NCBI GenBank assembly: GCA_017462825.1
Contig: JAFTQI010000033.1
Span: 1 to 33,402 of the forward strand
Length of the DNA stretch: 33,402 nucleotides
Direction of reading: 5' to 3'
DNA from: Clostridia bacterium
GTDB taxonomy: Bacteria > Bacillota_A > Clostridia > Christensenellales > Borkfalkiaceae
Shown here piece after piece: positions 1 through 7,461 of the stretch. Both the position numbers and the translations under genes were made by a program. Within the stretch, counting starts at the first letter, position 1. Every line of letters begins with the position of its first letter. The notes beneath the pieces are model-generated. The model worked only from the letters and a program-made list of their open reading frames with translations. It ran no database searches and was not told the origin of the DNA.

Positions 1-106
1 ACTTTATCTTAAGGGTTAATTAAAATATACCTTTTGGAGTTTCCACCCCTATTTTTCGACCGTTTTGAGACCTTTTGGAGTCTTGACCCACGTAGAGACG
101 CTCGTG

Positions 107-246
107 TGCCTTGCTCGCAAGGCATAGAAAAAAGGAAAACGCACCCCTGCGCCGTGCTTGCACGAGCGCAGGGGTGCGATTGCTTTTTGGACGTTGTTGC
201 ACAACGGGAACGAGAGTAACTGTGAGTTTGAGTTCGCCGTCGGCGA
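107..246. other. cluster of short palindromes in a gene-free stretch
   Basis: No gene is credible in 1-437. The region holds a run of perfect short inverted repeats: 107-113 with 118-124 (TGCCTTG/CAAGGCA), 140-152 with 166-178, 192-197 with 201-206 (CGTTGT/ACAACG) and 234-239 with 241-246 (TCGCCG/CGGCGA). There is also an 11-nt direct repeat (CCTTTTGGAGT) at 30-40 and 71-81. The spacing suggests a structured RNA tail or a genome-wide intergenic repeat. The overlapping small reading frames look like by-products of this structure. Confidence 0.5.
140..186 (+). terminator. strong hairpin, probable terminator of an upstream gene
   Basis: A 13-bp perfect stem (140-152 with 166-178) encloses a second 5-bp stem (153-157 with 160-164). 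It is followed by a modest T-rich tail (182-187). An A-rich stretch at 127-139 means it could also work for minus-strand transcription. The gene it would terminate lies outside the window. Confidence 0.5.
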
Positions 247-290
247 GAGACGAACATACATTCCCTTAGCCGAATATCAAGAAACTCAAT

Positions 291-317
291 AACCGTCCGA
301 ATGGTCGGTTATTTTTT
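291..317 (+). terminator. Rho-independent terminator before the mannosidase gene
   Basis: The hairpin AACCG...CGGTT (291-310, one internal mismatch) is followed directly by a T run (312-317). It probably ends a transcript entering from the left and isolates the mannosidase promoter. Confidence 0.6.
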
Positions 318-370
318 GCGTAGCAAAAAGAAGTAGTTTTTCCACACGAAATGCACTAAAAAGCATACTT

Positions 371-406
371 TTTACCATTGACAAATGGTAAATTCAATGG
401 TAAAAT
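371..406 (+). promoter_or_regulatory. mannosidase promoter overlapped by a palindromic operator
   Basis: A consensus -35 (TTGACA, 378-383) lies 17 nt from a -10 (TAAAAT, 401-406); a second TATAAT at 408-413 is less well spaced. The -35 sits in the centre of an inverted repeat, TTTACCATT (371-379), GACA, AATGGTAAA (384-392). A third half-site, AATGGTAAA, is at 396-404. A protein bound here would block RNA polymerase, so this is probably a repressor operator controlling sugar-dependent expression. The regulator is not in the window. Confidence 0.75.
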
Positions 407-437
407 TTATAATAGCAAAAAGGGAGTGGCAACTATT

Positions 438-3400
438 ATGTTACGTTACGATATTGAGGAAAAGTTAAGTACGACGGTCGAGCGTTTGGGCGCGCTTGCG
501 GTCAAATCGCAGATTGCGGTAGCTACCGAGTATACGGACGAAATCGGCGAGAAAACGGTTTTGCCCAAGGCTTGTAAGTCTTGGAAACCTTTCGCAGCTC
601 CGTATACGATTTTTGAGCAGGATAAATATTATTGGTTCAAAGCGACCTTTGAAGTAGAAGAACACGCCTACGAAAAGGCGTATTTTTGCGTGGATACTTG
701 CCTTGCGGGCGGTGAAAACGCGGGTACGATTCGTCCGCAGGGTTTGCTGTACTTGAACGGCGAAGTGGCGCAAGGGGTGGACATCAACCACACCGACGTA
801 TTCGTAAAAGCAGGAAAATACGAAATGTATTTGCTCTTTTATACCCACGAATTTCCGCGCAGTTTCCCTTTGTATTTTTCGATTAAATACGTAGACGAAC
901 GAATTCGCGCGGCGTATTACGATTTCTTAATGCCCCGCGACGCGTTAAAGCTCGTAAAAAAGCGTAGCAACGAGTTCGTTGCCGCGTCGACGGCGTTGGA
1001 AAGAGCTGCCAACCTGCTCGATTTTAGGAGGGAATATTCGGACGAATTTTACGCGTCTTTGGGAAATGCTAAGTCGTACTTATACGAGAATTATTACGGA
1101 AAACTTTGCGGTAGCGAACAAATTGTGAACTGTATCGGTCATACCCACATCGACGTGGCTTGGCTTTGGACACTCGAACATACAAGGGATAAGATAGAAC
1201 GCAGTTTTTCGACCGTTTTGCGGCTCATGGACGAGTATCCCGACTATAAATTTATGTCTTCTCAGCCTCAGCTTTACGCGTTTTTGAAAGAGCGTAATCC
1301 CAAGTTTTACGAGAAAGTAAAGGAAAAAATCAAAGAAGGCAGATGGGAAGTGGAAGGCTCGATGTGGCTGGAAGCCGACTGCAACTTGACGAGCGGCGAA
1401 AGTCTTGTTCGTCAGATCGTACACGGTAAAAAGTTTGCGCTTGAAGAATTCGGCATAGAGTGCAAGACGGTATGGGAGCCCGACGTATTCGGGTACTCGG
1501 CGGCGCTTCCGCAAATTATGAAAAAAAGCGGCGTAGACCGCTTCGTCACGGCGAAAATCGGTTGGAACGACACCAACCGTATGCCCTACGATACCTTTGT
1601 TTGGCAAGGGATTGACGGAAGCGAGGTATTCTCGTTCTTGCTTTCTACTTGTAAATGCGACCCCCGTATTGAAAAATACGACGAAACGTACACGACTTAC
1701 GTGGCGTTCTTAGACGCGACGCATACGCTCGGTACTTGGAATCGTTATGAGCCGAAGGAATTCAACAACGTAACGATGATGACCTACGGTTGGGGGGACG
1801 GCGGCGGCGGTCCTACTCGCGAAATGCTCGAGCAGGAAAAACGTCTTTGCTACGGTTTGCCCGGGCTGCCCAAAACCCGTATTGCTACGGTGAAAGAGAG
1901 CCTTGATGAAATTGAAGAAAACTTCTTCACCAACGCGAAAGAATTGAAACGCTATCCCAAGTGGAGCGGCGAAATTTATTTTGAATACCATCGCGGTACG
2001 CTGACTTCCGTGCCGAGAATTAAATACAACAACCGTAAGGGCGAGTTTGCGTTACAAAACACCGAGCTTTGCCGTACGCTTGCCGATTGCTTGTGTAAGC
2101 TCGATTATCCGTACGCGGAAATGGACAAAGATTGGAAGACTTTGCTTTTGAATCAATTCCACGACATTTTACCCGGTTCTTCGATTGAAGGGGTATATCA
2201 AGAAAGCGACAAGCAATACGCAGAGCTTTTCAAAACGCAGTCCAAATTGACGAACGCGGCGCTTGATAAAATTTCAGAAAATATCCAAACGGAGGGGGGC
2301 ATGTTCGTGTTCAACCCCAACGGCTTCACGGCAAACGGTACGTTGAAGGTGGACGGTGAAACACGAATTGTCAAAAATATTCCCGCGCTTGGTTATAAAG
2401 TAGTGGCGCTCGAAAAGACCAAAAACACTGTCAAAATCGGTGAAAAGACGCTCGAAAACGACGCATATAAACTTGTCTTTGACGAAACGGGCGCAATCGT
2501 TTCCCTTTGGGATAAACGCTATCGCCGCGAAATCGCAAAAACGGGCGAAAAACTCAACGAACTGCGTGTATACGAAGACATGCCGTACCAGTACGACAAC
2601 TGGGAAATGACTCCATACTACAAGCAAAAAGAATGGGTTTTGGACGGCAAGGCTACGTTTGAGTCGATTGTCGACGGGGATAGAGCAGGCTTCAAAATCA
2701 CGAAGACATATTTTGATTCTACGATTTGTCAAGAAGTGTATTTGTACAGTCAAGGCGTCGACCGCATCGATTTTGTTACGAATATCGATTGGAAAGAAAA
2801 ACGTCAACTTTTGAAAGCGCGTTTCCCGTTCAATTTGCTTGTGAACAAGGCAACCTATGACATTCAGTTCGGCAACATCGAAAGAAATACCTGCGCGAAT
2901 ACGAGCTGGGACGCGGCGAAGTTTGAAGTTGCGGCGCAAAAGTGGGTGGATTTCTCGGAAAACAATTACGGTGTGTCCTTATTGAACGATTGCAAGTACG
3001 GTTTCGGCGCGGAAGAATCTACGTTGACGGTTACTCTTTTGAAATCGGGCAGTTTCCCTTACGACGGCGCGAGCGACGATATCCCCGAGTGTGTATATTC
3101 CCTCTATCCGCACGGCGGAGATTTCCGCCAAGGGGGTACGATTGAAGCGGCGTACGTACTCAACCGCGGTTTGCAAGGCAAGAAACTTGAAAAACAAATC
3201 GGCGCGCTTTGCGACGAATACTCTTTCGTGAAGTGCGATACGGCGGGCGTGTATGTAGAAACGGTGAAGAATGCTGACGATAAGGACGGCGTAGTGCTCC
3301 GTTTATACGAAGCATTCAAGGAAACTAAGACGGTCTCTTTACAAATAGATAAAAAGTTCACGAAAGCCTATATTTGCGATATGTTAGAACGGGAAGAAAT

Positions 3401-3476
3401 AGAACTTGCGATGAAGGACGGAAACATCGAATTCCCCGTCAAACCGTTTGAAATCCTTACGATAAAGTTAAAATAA
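438..3476 (+). CDS. GH38 alpha-mannosidase, cytoplasmic
   Basis: A 1012-residue glycoside hydrolase of family GH38, expected to remove alpha-linked mannose from oligosaccharides in the cytosol; no signal peptide is visible. The N-terminal 230 residues form a beta-rich accessory domain. The catalytic domain follows, with zinc ligands in HTHIDVAW (His235/His237 region and Asp239), the probable nucleophile Asp349 in WEPDVFGYS, and His575 in QFHD. The C-terminal part is the beta-sandwich region usual for the family, and the length is typical. I chose the ATG at 438 because AGGGAG (421-426) precedes it; the longer frame from the TTG at 378 starts inside the -35 box. It is a single-gene transcript with its own promoter, operator and terminator. 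The exact linkage specificity cannot be read from sequence. Confidence 0.93.
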   Translation: MLRYDIEEKLSTTVERLGALAVKSQIAVATEYTDEIGEKTVLPKACKSWKPFAAPYTIFEQDKYYWFKATFEVEEHAYEKAYFCVDTCLAGGENAGTIRPQGLLYLNGEVAQGVDINHTDVFVKAGKYEMYLLFYTHEFPRSFPLYFSIKYVDERIRAAYYDFLMPRDALKLVKKRSNEFVAASTALERAANLLDFRREYSDEFYASLGNAKSYLYENYYGKLCGSEQIVNCIGHTHIDVAWLWTLEHTRDKIERSFSTVLRLMDEYPDYKFMSSQPQLYAFLKERNPKFYEKVKEKIKEGRWEVEGSMWLEADCNLTSGESLVRQIVHGKKFALEEFGIECKTVWEPDVFGYSAALPQIMKKSGVDRFVTAKIGWNDTNRMPYDTFVWQGIDGSEVFSFLLSTCKCDPRIEKYDETYTTYVAFLDATHTLGTWNRYEPKEFNNVTMMTYGWGDGGGGPTREMLEQEKRLCYGLPGLPKTRIATVKESLDEIEENFFTNAKELKRYPKWSGEIYFEYHRGTLTSVPRIKYNNRKGEFALQNTELCRTLADCLCKLDYPYAEMDKDWKTLLLNQFHDILPGSSIEGVYQESDKQYAELFKTQSKLTNAALDKISENIQTEGGMFVFNPNGFTANGTLKVDGETRIVKNIPALGYKVVALEKTKNTVKIGEKTLENDAYKLVFDETGAIVSLWDKRYRREIAKTGEKLNELRVYEDMPYQYDNWEMTPYYKQKEWVLDGKATFESIVDGDRAGFKITKTYFDSTICQEVYLYSQGVDRIDFVTNIDWKEKRQLLKARFPFNLLVNKATYDIQFGNIERNTCANTSWDAAKFEVAAQKWVDFSENNYGVSLLNDCKYGFGAEESTLTVTLLKSGSFPYDGASDDIPECVYSLYPHGGDFRQGGTIEAAYVLNRGLQGKKLEKQIGALCDEYSFVKCDTAGVYVETVKNADDKDGVVLRLYEAFKETKTVSLQIDKKFTKAYICDMLEREEIELAMKDGNIEFPVKPFEILTIKLK

Positions 3477-3489
3477 AAGAGCAGGAAAC

Positions 3490-3540
3490 GCATAGAGTAA
3501 GAAAAGGGTGAGTTACGATACTCGCCGCGGAAAACTATGC
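3490..3540 (+). other. nested stem-loop in the mannosidase 3' region
   Basis: The gene-free stretch 3477-3796 begins with a nested structure. An outer stem GCATAG (3490-3495) pairs with CTATGC (3535-3540). It encloses a hairpin GGTGAGT (3507-3513) with ACTCGCC (3520-3526, one G-T pair). It may be part of the mRNA 3' end or a small RNA. I do not recognise a riboswitch class in it. Confidence 0.35.
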
Positions 3541-3603
3541 AGATGGAAAAACAAGACGGATTCGTCTAAGCAAAATCATTTAGAAATAAGCGAAAAATTA
3601 TTG

Positions 3604-3631
3604 CGAGCCCCTTGAAAAGGGGCTCGTTTTT
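3604..3631 (+). terminator. Rho-independent terminator after the mannosidase gene
   Basis: A perfect 10-bp stem, CGAGCCCCTT (3604-3613) with AAGGGGCTCG (3617-3626), has a 3-nt loop and is followed by five T (3627-3631). Confidence 0.9.
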
Positions 3632-3653
3632 ACAAAAAAAACCATTCCCAATA

Positions 3654-3682
3654 TTGACAACGGCTCGTCATCATGCTATAAT
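3654..3682 (+). promoter_or_regulatory. consensus promoter for the rluA-luxS-nitroreductase run
   Basis: TTGACA (3654-3659), a 17-nt spacer, and TATAAT (3677-3682) with an extended -10 TGC. The expected transcript start is near 3689, leaving a leader of about 107 nt before the first gene. The leader contains a weak hairpin (CCTTTT...AAAAGG) but no riboswitch that I can name. Confidence 0.85.
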
Positions 3683-3796
3683 AGGAGAAAACCTTTTTAT
3701 CGATTAAAAGGGCAAACTAAGCGACATTTTTTGCGAAAGCGGGAGAGTTTTCTATATCGTTTACATAACATGGAGAAAGAAGTAGAGAAATAATAT

Positions 3797-4831
3797 ATGC
3801 AAAGAAAAAACACGAAAAATGAAAAACAAGGCGGACAGGTACGCGTTGAAAAACGCCGCGTCCCGCTGCCGCACGGCGTAAAACGTAACGAAACGGGCGC
3901 GAAAGTGGAGCGGGTAAACGGCGCGCCCGTCTATACGGCGATTTATAAAGTTAACCGCAGTGAAGAACTTTTGGATTTCTTGCTCCGCAAGGTGAATACG
4001 TCGAGAAACAACGTTAAATCCTTGCTAGTTAGACGGCAGGTTTTGGTGAACGGGAGCGTAGTCACCCAGTACAATTTTGTCCTCGCAAAAGATGACGAAG
4101 TGAAGCTTTCCAAGCGCCCGATAAAAGACGCGCCTACGGCAAAGCAGGCGTTGAGAGTGGTGAAAACCGCGCCGAGAAACCACGAGTTTAAGGTGATTTA
4201 CGAGGACGAGGATTTTCTTGCAATCGATAAACCCGTCGGGCTTTTGTCGGTGGAAAGCGATAAGGAAACGGAGTGTGCCTTTGGGTACGCTTTCGACTAT
4301 TTGCAAAAGCAGGATAAGAAAGTAAGACCTTTCATTTTGCACCGTATCGACAAGGAAACGTCGGGGGTTTTAGTTTTTGCGAAAAACGTGAAAGTGCATT
4401 CCATGCTCAAAATGCATTGGAACGAGCAGATTACTAAGCGCGAATATTATGCGGTGGTGGAAGGTGCTTTTACGGAAAAAGCAGGTACGCTCGTCAATTA
4501 TTTAAAAGAGAATCAAAATAACATGGTGTACGTGACGAACGATCCGTCTTGCCCTAAGGCAATCACGCGTTACGAAGTGGTGAAAGAGAATGAAAAATAT
4601 TCCCTTTTGCGTGTGGAAATTGATACGGGTAGAAAGAACCAAATCCGTGTACAAATGAAAGCAAAGGGGCATTCTATTGTCGGCGACGACAAATATGGAC
4701 ACGAGAAAAATCCGCTCGGACGGCTTGGTTTGCACGCCTCCAAAATGGAGTTCGTACACCCGGTCACGAAAGAGCTTATTTCAATCAACGCGACCCTGCC
4801 CCCGTCCTTTCGACAAATTTTTGGGTCGTAA
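3797..4831 (+). CDS. RluA-family pseudouridine synthase with extended N-terminus
   Basis: A 344-residue enzyme predicted to isomerise uridine to pseudouridine in rRNA or tRNA. The first 40 or so residues are a basic, probably disordered tail. An S4-like RNA-binding domain follows (about 50-105), and then the catalytic domain. The catalytic Asp is Asp185 in the motif HRIDKETSG. The motif GRKNQIRVQM near the C-terminus and the sequence GDDKYG are family features. The target uridine cannot be inferred, as RluA, RluC and RluD types share these motifs. The start at 3797 follows a purine-rich AGTAGAG stretch. It is the first gene after a consensus promoter, and luxS follows 22 nt after its stop, so the two are probably cotranscribed. 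Confidence 0.9.
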   Translation: MQRKNTKNEKQGGQVRVEKRRVPLPHGVKRNETGAKVERVNGAPVYTAIYKVNRSEELLDFLLRKVNTSRNNVKSLLVRRQVLVNGSVVTQYNFVLAKDDEVKLSKRPIKDAPTAKQALRVVKTAPRNHEFKVIYEDEDFLAIDKPVGLLSVESDKETECAFGYAFDYLQKQDKKVRPFILHRIDKETSGVLVFAKNVKVHSMLKMHWNEQITKREYYAVVEGAFTEKAGTLVNYLKENQNNMVYVTNDPSCPKAITRYEVVKENEKYSLLRVEIDTGRKNQIRVQMKAKGHSIVGDDKYGHEKNPLGRLGLHASKMEFVHPVTKELISINATLPPSFRQIFGS

Positions 4832-4853
4832 CCATCATTAAGGAAGTAGAAAT

Positions 4854-5315
4854 ATGAAGAAAATTGCAAGTTTTACGGTCAATCACGATACCCTTGAAAA
4901 GGGAATGTATATTTCTCGCATAGACGGCGACGTAGTGACGTACGATATACGTATGAAGAAACCGAACGGAGGCGATTATTTAAATATGAGTGCGGCGCAT
5001 ACGTTGGAGCATTTGTTCGCGACCTACGCGCGCAATAGTGAACACGGCGATAAAATCGTGTACGTTGGACCGATGGGTTGTCGGACGGGCTTTTACTTGC
5101 TCACACGCGACACGCTCACTCATGCGCAAGCGATTGCGCTTGTGAAAGAGAGTATGGCGTTTGTTCGCGATTTTGAAGGGGAAATCCCCGGCAATAAAAA
5201 GGAAGAATGCGGCAATTATCTCGATCACGATTTGGTCGGCGCGAAGAAAATCGGTGGCGAAATGTACGCGGTGTTAGAGAATTGGACACAGCAAAATTTG
5301 CAGTATAAGGAGTAA
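4854..5315 (+). CDS. luxS: S-ribosylhomocysteine lyase
   Basis: LuxS splits S-ribosylhomocysteine into homocysteine and DPD, the precursor of autoinducer-2, in the activated methyl cycle. The 153-residue length is typical. Metal ligands are His49 and His53 in HTLEH and Cys119 in ECGNYLDHDL. The catalytic Cys76 sits in MGCRTGFY. A Shine-Dalgarno AAGGAAG precedes the ATG. It lies between a pseudouridine synthase (22 nt upstream) and a nitroreductase (3 nt downstream), so it is likely in one operon. The homocysteine made here could feed the metF/metH operon at the right end of the window. Whether AI-2 is a signal in this organism is not shown by the sequence. Confidence 0.96.
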   Translation: MKKIASFTVNHDTLEKGMYISRIDGDVVTYDIRMKKPNGGDYLNMSAAHTLEHLFATYARNSEHGDKIVYVGPMGCRTGFYLLTRDTLTHAQAIALVKESMAFVRDFEGEIPGNKKEECGNYLDHDLVGAKKIGGEMYAVLENWTQQNLQYKE

Positions 5316-5318
5316 AAT

Positions 5319-5843
5319 ATGGAAGCGTTAGAATGTATGTTGACGCGGCGTAGCGTAAAGAAATATAAAGATACGCCCGTAGCGAAAGAACTTATTCAAA
5401 AAATTGTGGAAGCGGGTACGTACGCGCCCACGGGTAGAAATGCGCAAGCGCCGATTATTTTGGCGGTTAGCAATAGGCAGGTCCGCGACGAACTTTCCGC
5501 AATCAATGCAAAAGTGCTTGGCGCGCGCGAGGGTACGGACCCCTTTTATAACGCGCCCGTCGTGCTTGTCGTTTTGGCGGAAAAAGAGCGGAATACCCGC
5601 GTTTACGACGGCTCGTCCGTAATGCAAAACTTACAGCTTGCCGCGCATGCGTTGGGCTTGGGCTCGTGTTGGATTCACCGCGCAAAGGAAACCTTTGAAC
5701 TTCCCGAAGGAAAAGCCATTTTAGAGCGCTTGGGGATAACGGGCGAGTACGAAGGGGTTGGCAACTGCGTGATTGGGTATTTAGACGGCGACTACCCCGT
5801 AACGAGACCGAGAAAGGAAAATTGGGTGTATTACGTCGATTAA
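5319..5843 (+). CDS. nitroreductase-family FMN oxidoreductase
   Basis: A 174-residue FMN-dependent flavoprotein of the nitroreductase superfamily. The N-terminal TRRSVKKYKDTPV and APTGRNAQ segments are the usual FMN phosphate and ring contacts; GLGSCWI and GYLDGDYP in the C-terminal half complete the fold. These enzymes work as dimers and reduce nitroaromatics, quinones or flavins with NAD(P)H. The physiological substrate is unknown. The gene starts 3 nt after the luxS stop, with AAGGAG in front of its ATG, so it is translated from the same message. There is no clear terminator after it, but a new strong promoter starts 15 nt past its stop. Confidence 0.88.
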   Translation: MEALECMLTRRSVKKYKDTPVAKELIQKIVEAGTYAPTGRNAQAPIILAVSNRQVRDELSAINAKVLGAREGTDPFYNAPVVLVVLAEKERNTRVYDGSSVMQNLQLAAHALGLGSCWIHRAKETFELPEGKAILERLGITGEYEGVGNCVIGYLDGDYPVTRPRKENWVYYVD

Positions 5844-5857
5844 AATTCGTTTGCCCA

Positions 5858-5886
5858 TTGACAGCGAAAAAAGAAAGTGTTATAAT
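5858..5886 (+). promoter_or_regulatory. perfect-consensus promoter for the BFD-like gene
   Basis: TTGACA (5858-5863), a 17-nt spacer and TATAAT (5881-5886) with extended -10 TGT. AGGGAG (5901-5906) is the ribosome binding site of the next gene. Confidence 0.88.
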
Positions 5887-5912
5887 TTAGAAAACAGTAT
5901 AGGGAGATTATT

Positions 5913-6104
5913 ATGGAAAACAAGATTATTTGTAACTGTATGCAGGTATCCGAAGCGGACATTGAAAAGGCGTTGCACGAAAGCGGTAATTTTTCGGACG
6001 TTGAAAAAGCGTTTGAAAAGGTGCAAATGATTACGCATTGTTCGACGGGTTGCGGCGGTTGCCACGATAAAGTGCTCGACGTTATTTCCGAAATGATGGC
6101 GTAA
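5913..6104 (+). CDS. small BFD-like [2Fe-2S] protein
   Basis: A 63-residue stand-alone member of the bacterioferritin-associated ferredoxin (BFD/Fer2_BFD) family. Four cysteines in the family pattern, CNC near residues 8-10 and CSTGCGGC near 43-50, can hold a [2Fe-2S] cluster. Family members act as electron carriers or modules of larger redox enzymes, and some help release iron. The gene has an excellent promoter and ribosome binding site of its own, implying strong expression for a tiny redox protein. Next come a sugar isomerase-like gene (18 nt away) and, after a new promoter, superoxide reductase. This places it in a redox-stress neighbourhood, though its partner is not visible. Confidence 0.85.
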   Translation: MENKIICNCMQVSEADIEKALHESGNFSDVEKAFEKVQMITHCSTGCGGCHDKVLDVISEMMA

Positions 6105-6122
6105 AGCCTCGGTTCGTGGCAA

Positions 6123-6932
6123 ATGCAAGTAGGCGTATCGACAGCTTCGCTGTTCATGCGAAAGAATAACGAGGCGGCGTTGCCTCTCTTAAACGACCTT
6201 GGCGTGAAATATGCCGAGGTCTTTCTGACGTCCTTTTCCGAGTACGGCTATCCGTTTGCCGACACGCTCAAAAGTGTAAAAGGGGACTTGAACGTCTATT
6301 CTGTGCACGCGCTCAACACCGAGTTTGAGCCGCAATTATTCAGCAAACACCCACGCGTGAAAGCGGACGCGTACGGCTGGGCGGAAAAAGTGCTCGAAAG
6401 CGCGGTGGCGCTCGGCGCGAACTATTATACTTTCCACGGCGCGTCGAGAGTGAAACGCGCTTCTCGCTCGGGCGAAAACGACGATTTTCCGTCGATGATA
6501 GCAGGCTTTCGCGAGCTTTCCGAGTTTTGCGAAAACCGCGGCGTTTCGCTGTGCCTTGAAAACGTGGAATGGTCCACTTACAACCGCCCCGGCGTATTCC
6601 GTATTTTAGCGGACGAAATTCCCAAACTTTGCGGCGTACTTGATATCAAGCAAGCGCGCATTTCCGAGCACCCTTGGGGGGTGTATTTAGACGAGATGGG
6701 CGATAGGCTTTCCCACGTGCATATTTCCGACGTGGACGAGCGCGGAAAAATGTGTTTGCCAGGACAAGGCCGTTTCCCGTTTGAAGAACTCGTCAAACGC
6801 TTAATTGACGTCGATTTTAACGGTGCGATTTTGATTGAAGTATATAATAAAGATTATAAGGAATATGCCGAACTCAAAAATTCAGTGGATTTTATAGACG
6901 AAATTTTTTATAAATACGGTTGTCAAAAATAA
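6123..6932 (+). CDS. sugar phosphate isomerase/epimerase-like TIM barrel
   Basis: A 269-residue protein of the AP-endonuclease family 2 / xylose isomerase-like TIM-barrel superfamily. Features that fit are MQVGVSTASLF at the first strand, YTFHGAS in the middle, and SLCLENVEWST, GVLDIKQA, SHVHISDVDERG and AILIEVYN, where Glu, Asp and His residues would bind a divalent metal. Members are sugar isomerases or epimerases, and sometimes endonucleases; the substrate cannot be named. No good Shine-Dalgarno sequence precedes the ATG at 6123, which lies 18 nt after the BFD gene. Translation may therefore depend on coupling, or another start may be used. It probably ends the BFD transcript. Confidence 0.82.
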   Translation: MQVGVSTASLFMRKNNEAALPLLNDLGVKYAEVFLTSFSEYGYPFADTLKSVKGDLNVYSVHALNTEFEPQLFSKHPRVKADAYGWAEKVLESAVALGANYYTFHGASRVKRASRSGENDDFPSMIAGFRELSEFCENRGVSLCLENVEWSTYNRPGVFRILADEIPKLCGVLDIKQARISEHPWGVYLDEMGDRLSHVHISDVDERGKMCLPGQGRFPFEELVKRLIDVDFNGAILIEVYNKDYKEYAELKNSVDFIDEIFYKYGCQK

Positions 6933-6956
6933 TTTTCACTTTTTTAGGGAAAACTA

Positions 6957-6986
6957 TTGACAAGTATCCAAAAGATATGCTATATT
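6957..6986 (+). promoter_or_regulatory. promoter for superoxide reductase
   Basis: TTGACA (6957-6962), an 18-nt spacer and TATATT (6981-6986) with extended -10 TGC. An AAAGGAG ribosome binding site lies just before the ATG at 7026. Confidence 0.75.
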
Positions 6987-7025
6987 ATAAATAGGATTTA
7001 ATCCTAATAAAAGGAGAAAAAGGAA

Positions 7026-7379
7026 ATGTTAAAAGTATATCAGTGTGAAAAGTGTGGCAAGACGGTTGTGAGCAAGGAAGCTTTGGCGCTTGAGGGCTGG
7101 AAGGAGCTTGTGGTAGGGAGTGTTGACGCGGCGAAAGAGAAGCACGTGCCTATTGTAACGAAGAAGTGCAAGACGGTGAAAGTGGACGTAGGCAGCGTAG
7201 CGCATCCAATGACGGCGGAGCATTTGATTGAATGGGTGGCTTTGGAAACGGAGCAGGGCTATCAAATCAAGTATTTGGCGGCAGGGAGCGAGCCCGTATG
7301 CACGTTCACGCTTGCGGACGGAGATAATGCGGTTGCGGTGTATGCGTACTGCAATTTGCACGGCGTCTGGCAAGGCTGA
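7026..7379 (+). CDS. superoxide reductase (desulfoferrodoxin family), Center I incomplete
   Basis: A 117-residue iron enzyme that reduces superoxide to hydrogen peroxide without making oxygen, a typical defence of anaerobes. The catalytic Center II is complete: Glu38-Lys39-His40 in EKHVP, His60 and His66 in HPMTAEH, and Cys109 and His112 in CNLHG. The N-terminus keeps the first CxxC of a desulforedoxin-like Center I (Cys7, Cys10). The second pair, normally adjacent cysteines about 16 residues later, is absent, and the linker is shorter than in two-iron desulfoferrodoxins. The protein therefore probably binds only the catalytic iron. Its last codons overlap the first palindrome of a dispersed repeat. 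The next gene, a rubredoxin fusion, is a plausible electron donor. Confidence 0.92.
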   Translation: MLKVYQCEKCGKTVVSKEALALEGWKELVVGSVDAAKEKHVPIVTKKCKTVKVDVGSVAHPMTAEHLIEWVALETEQGYQIKYLAAGSEPVCTFTLADGDNAVAVYAYCNLHGVWQG

Positions 7380-7411
7380 GCCTTGACCCAATTTTAGTGT
7401 CTTACCGTACG
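7371..7411 (+). repeat. dispersed palindrome-plus-tail element, copy A
   Basis: A 15-nt palindrome, CAAGGCT-G-AGCCTTG (7371-7385), overlaps the superoxide reductase stop codon. It is followed by ACCCA and a tail (7391-7411) with the core TTTTAGTGTCTTACCGTACG, shared with copies B (17468-17510), C (17563-17601) and D (28178-28220). Confidence 0.7.
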
Positions 7412-7461
7412 TTTAAAAAAAAGCACGTTTTACGCGTAATAAATAAAAAGGAATAATAGAT

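Noticed and set aside
378..437. 20-residue N-terminal extension of the mannosidase from a TTG at 378
   Set aside because: It begins inside the -35 box and has no ribosome binding site; the ATG at 438 has one.
3490..3540. Riboswitch in the mannosidase-rluA gap
   Set aside because: It forms a nested hairpin but lacks the conserved core of any class I know, and it lies before the mannosidase terminator rather than in a leader.
3769..3793. Seven-codon upstream frame (MEKEVEK) before the pseudouridine synthase gene
   Set aside because: Too short and A/G-rich to separate from ribosome-binding purine tracts; no evidence for a regulatory role.
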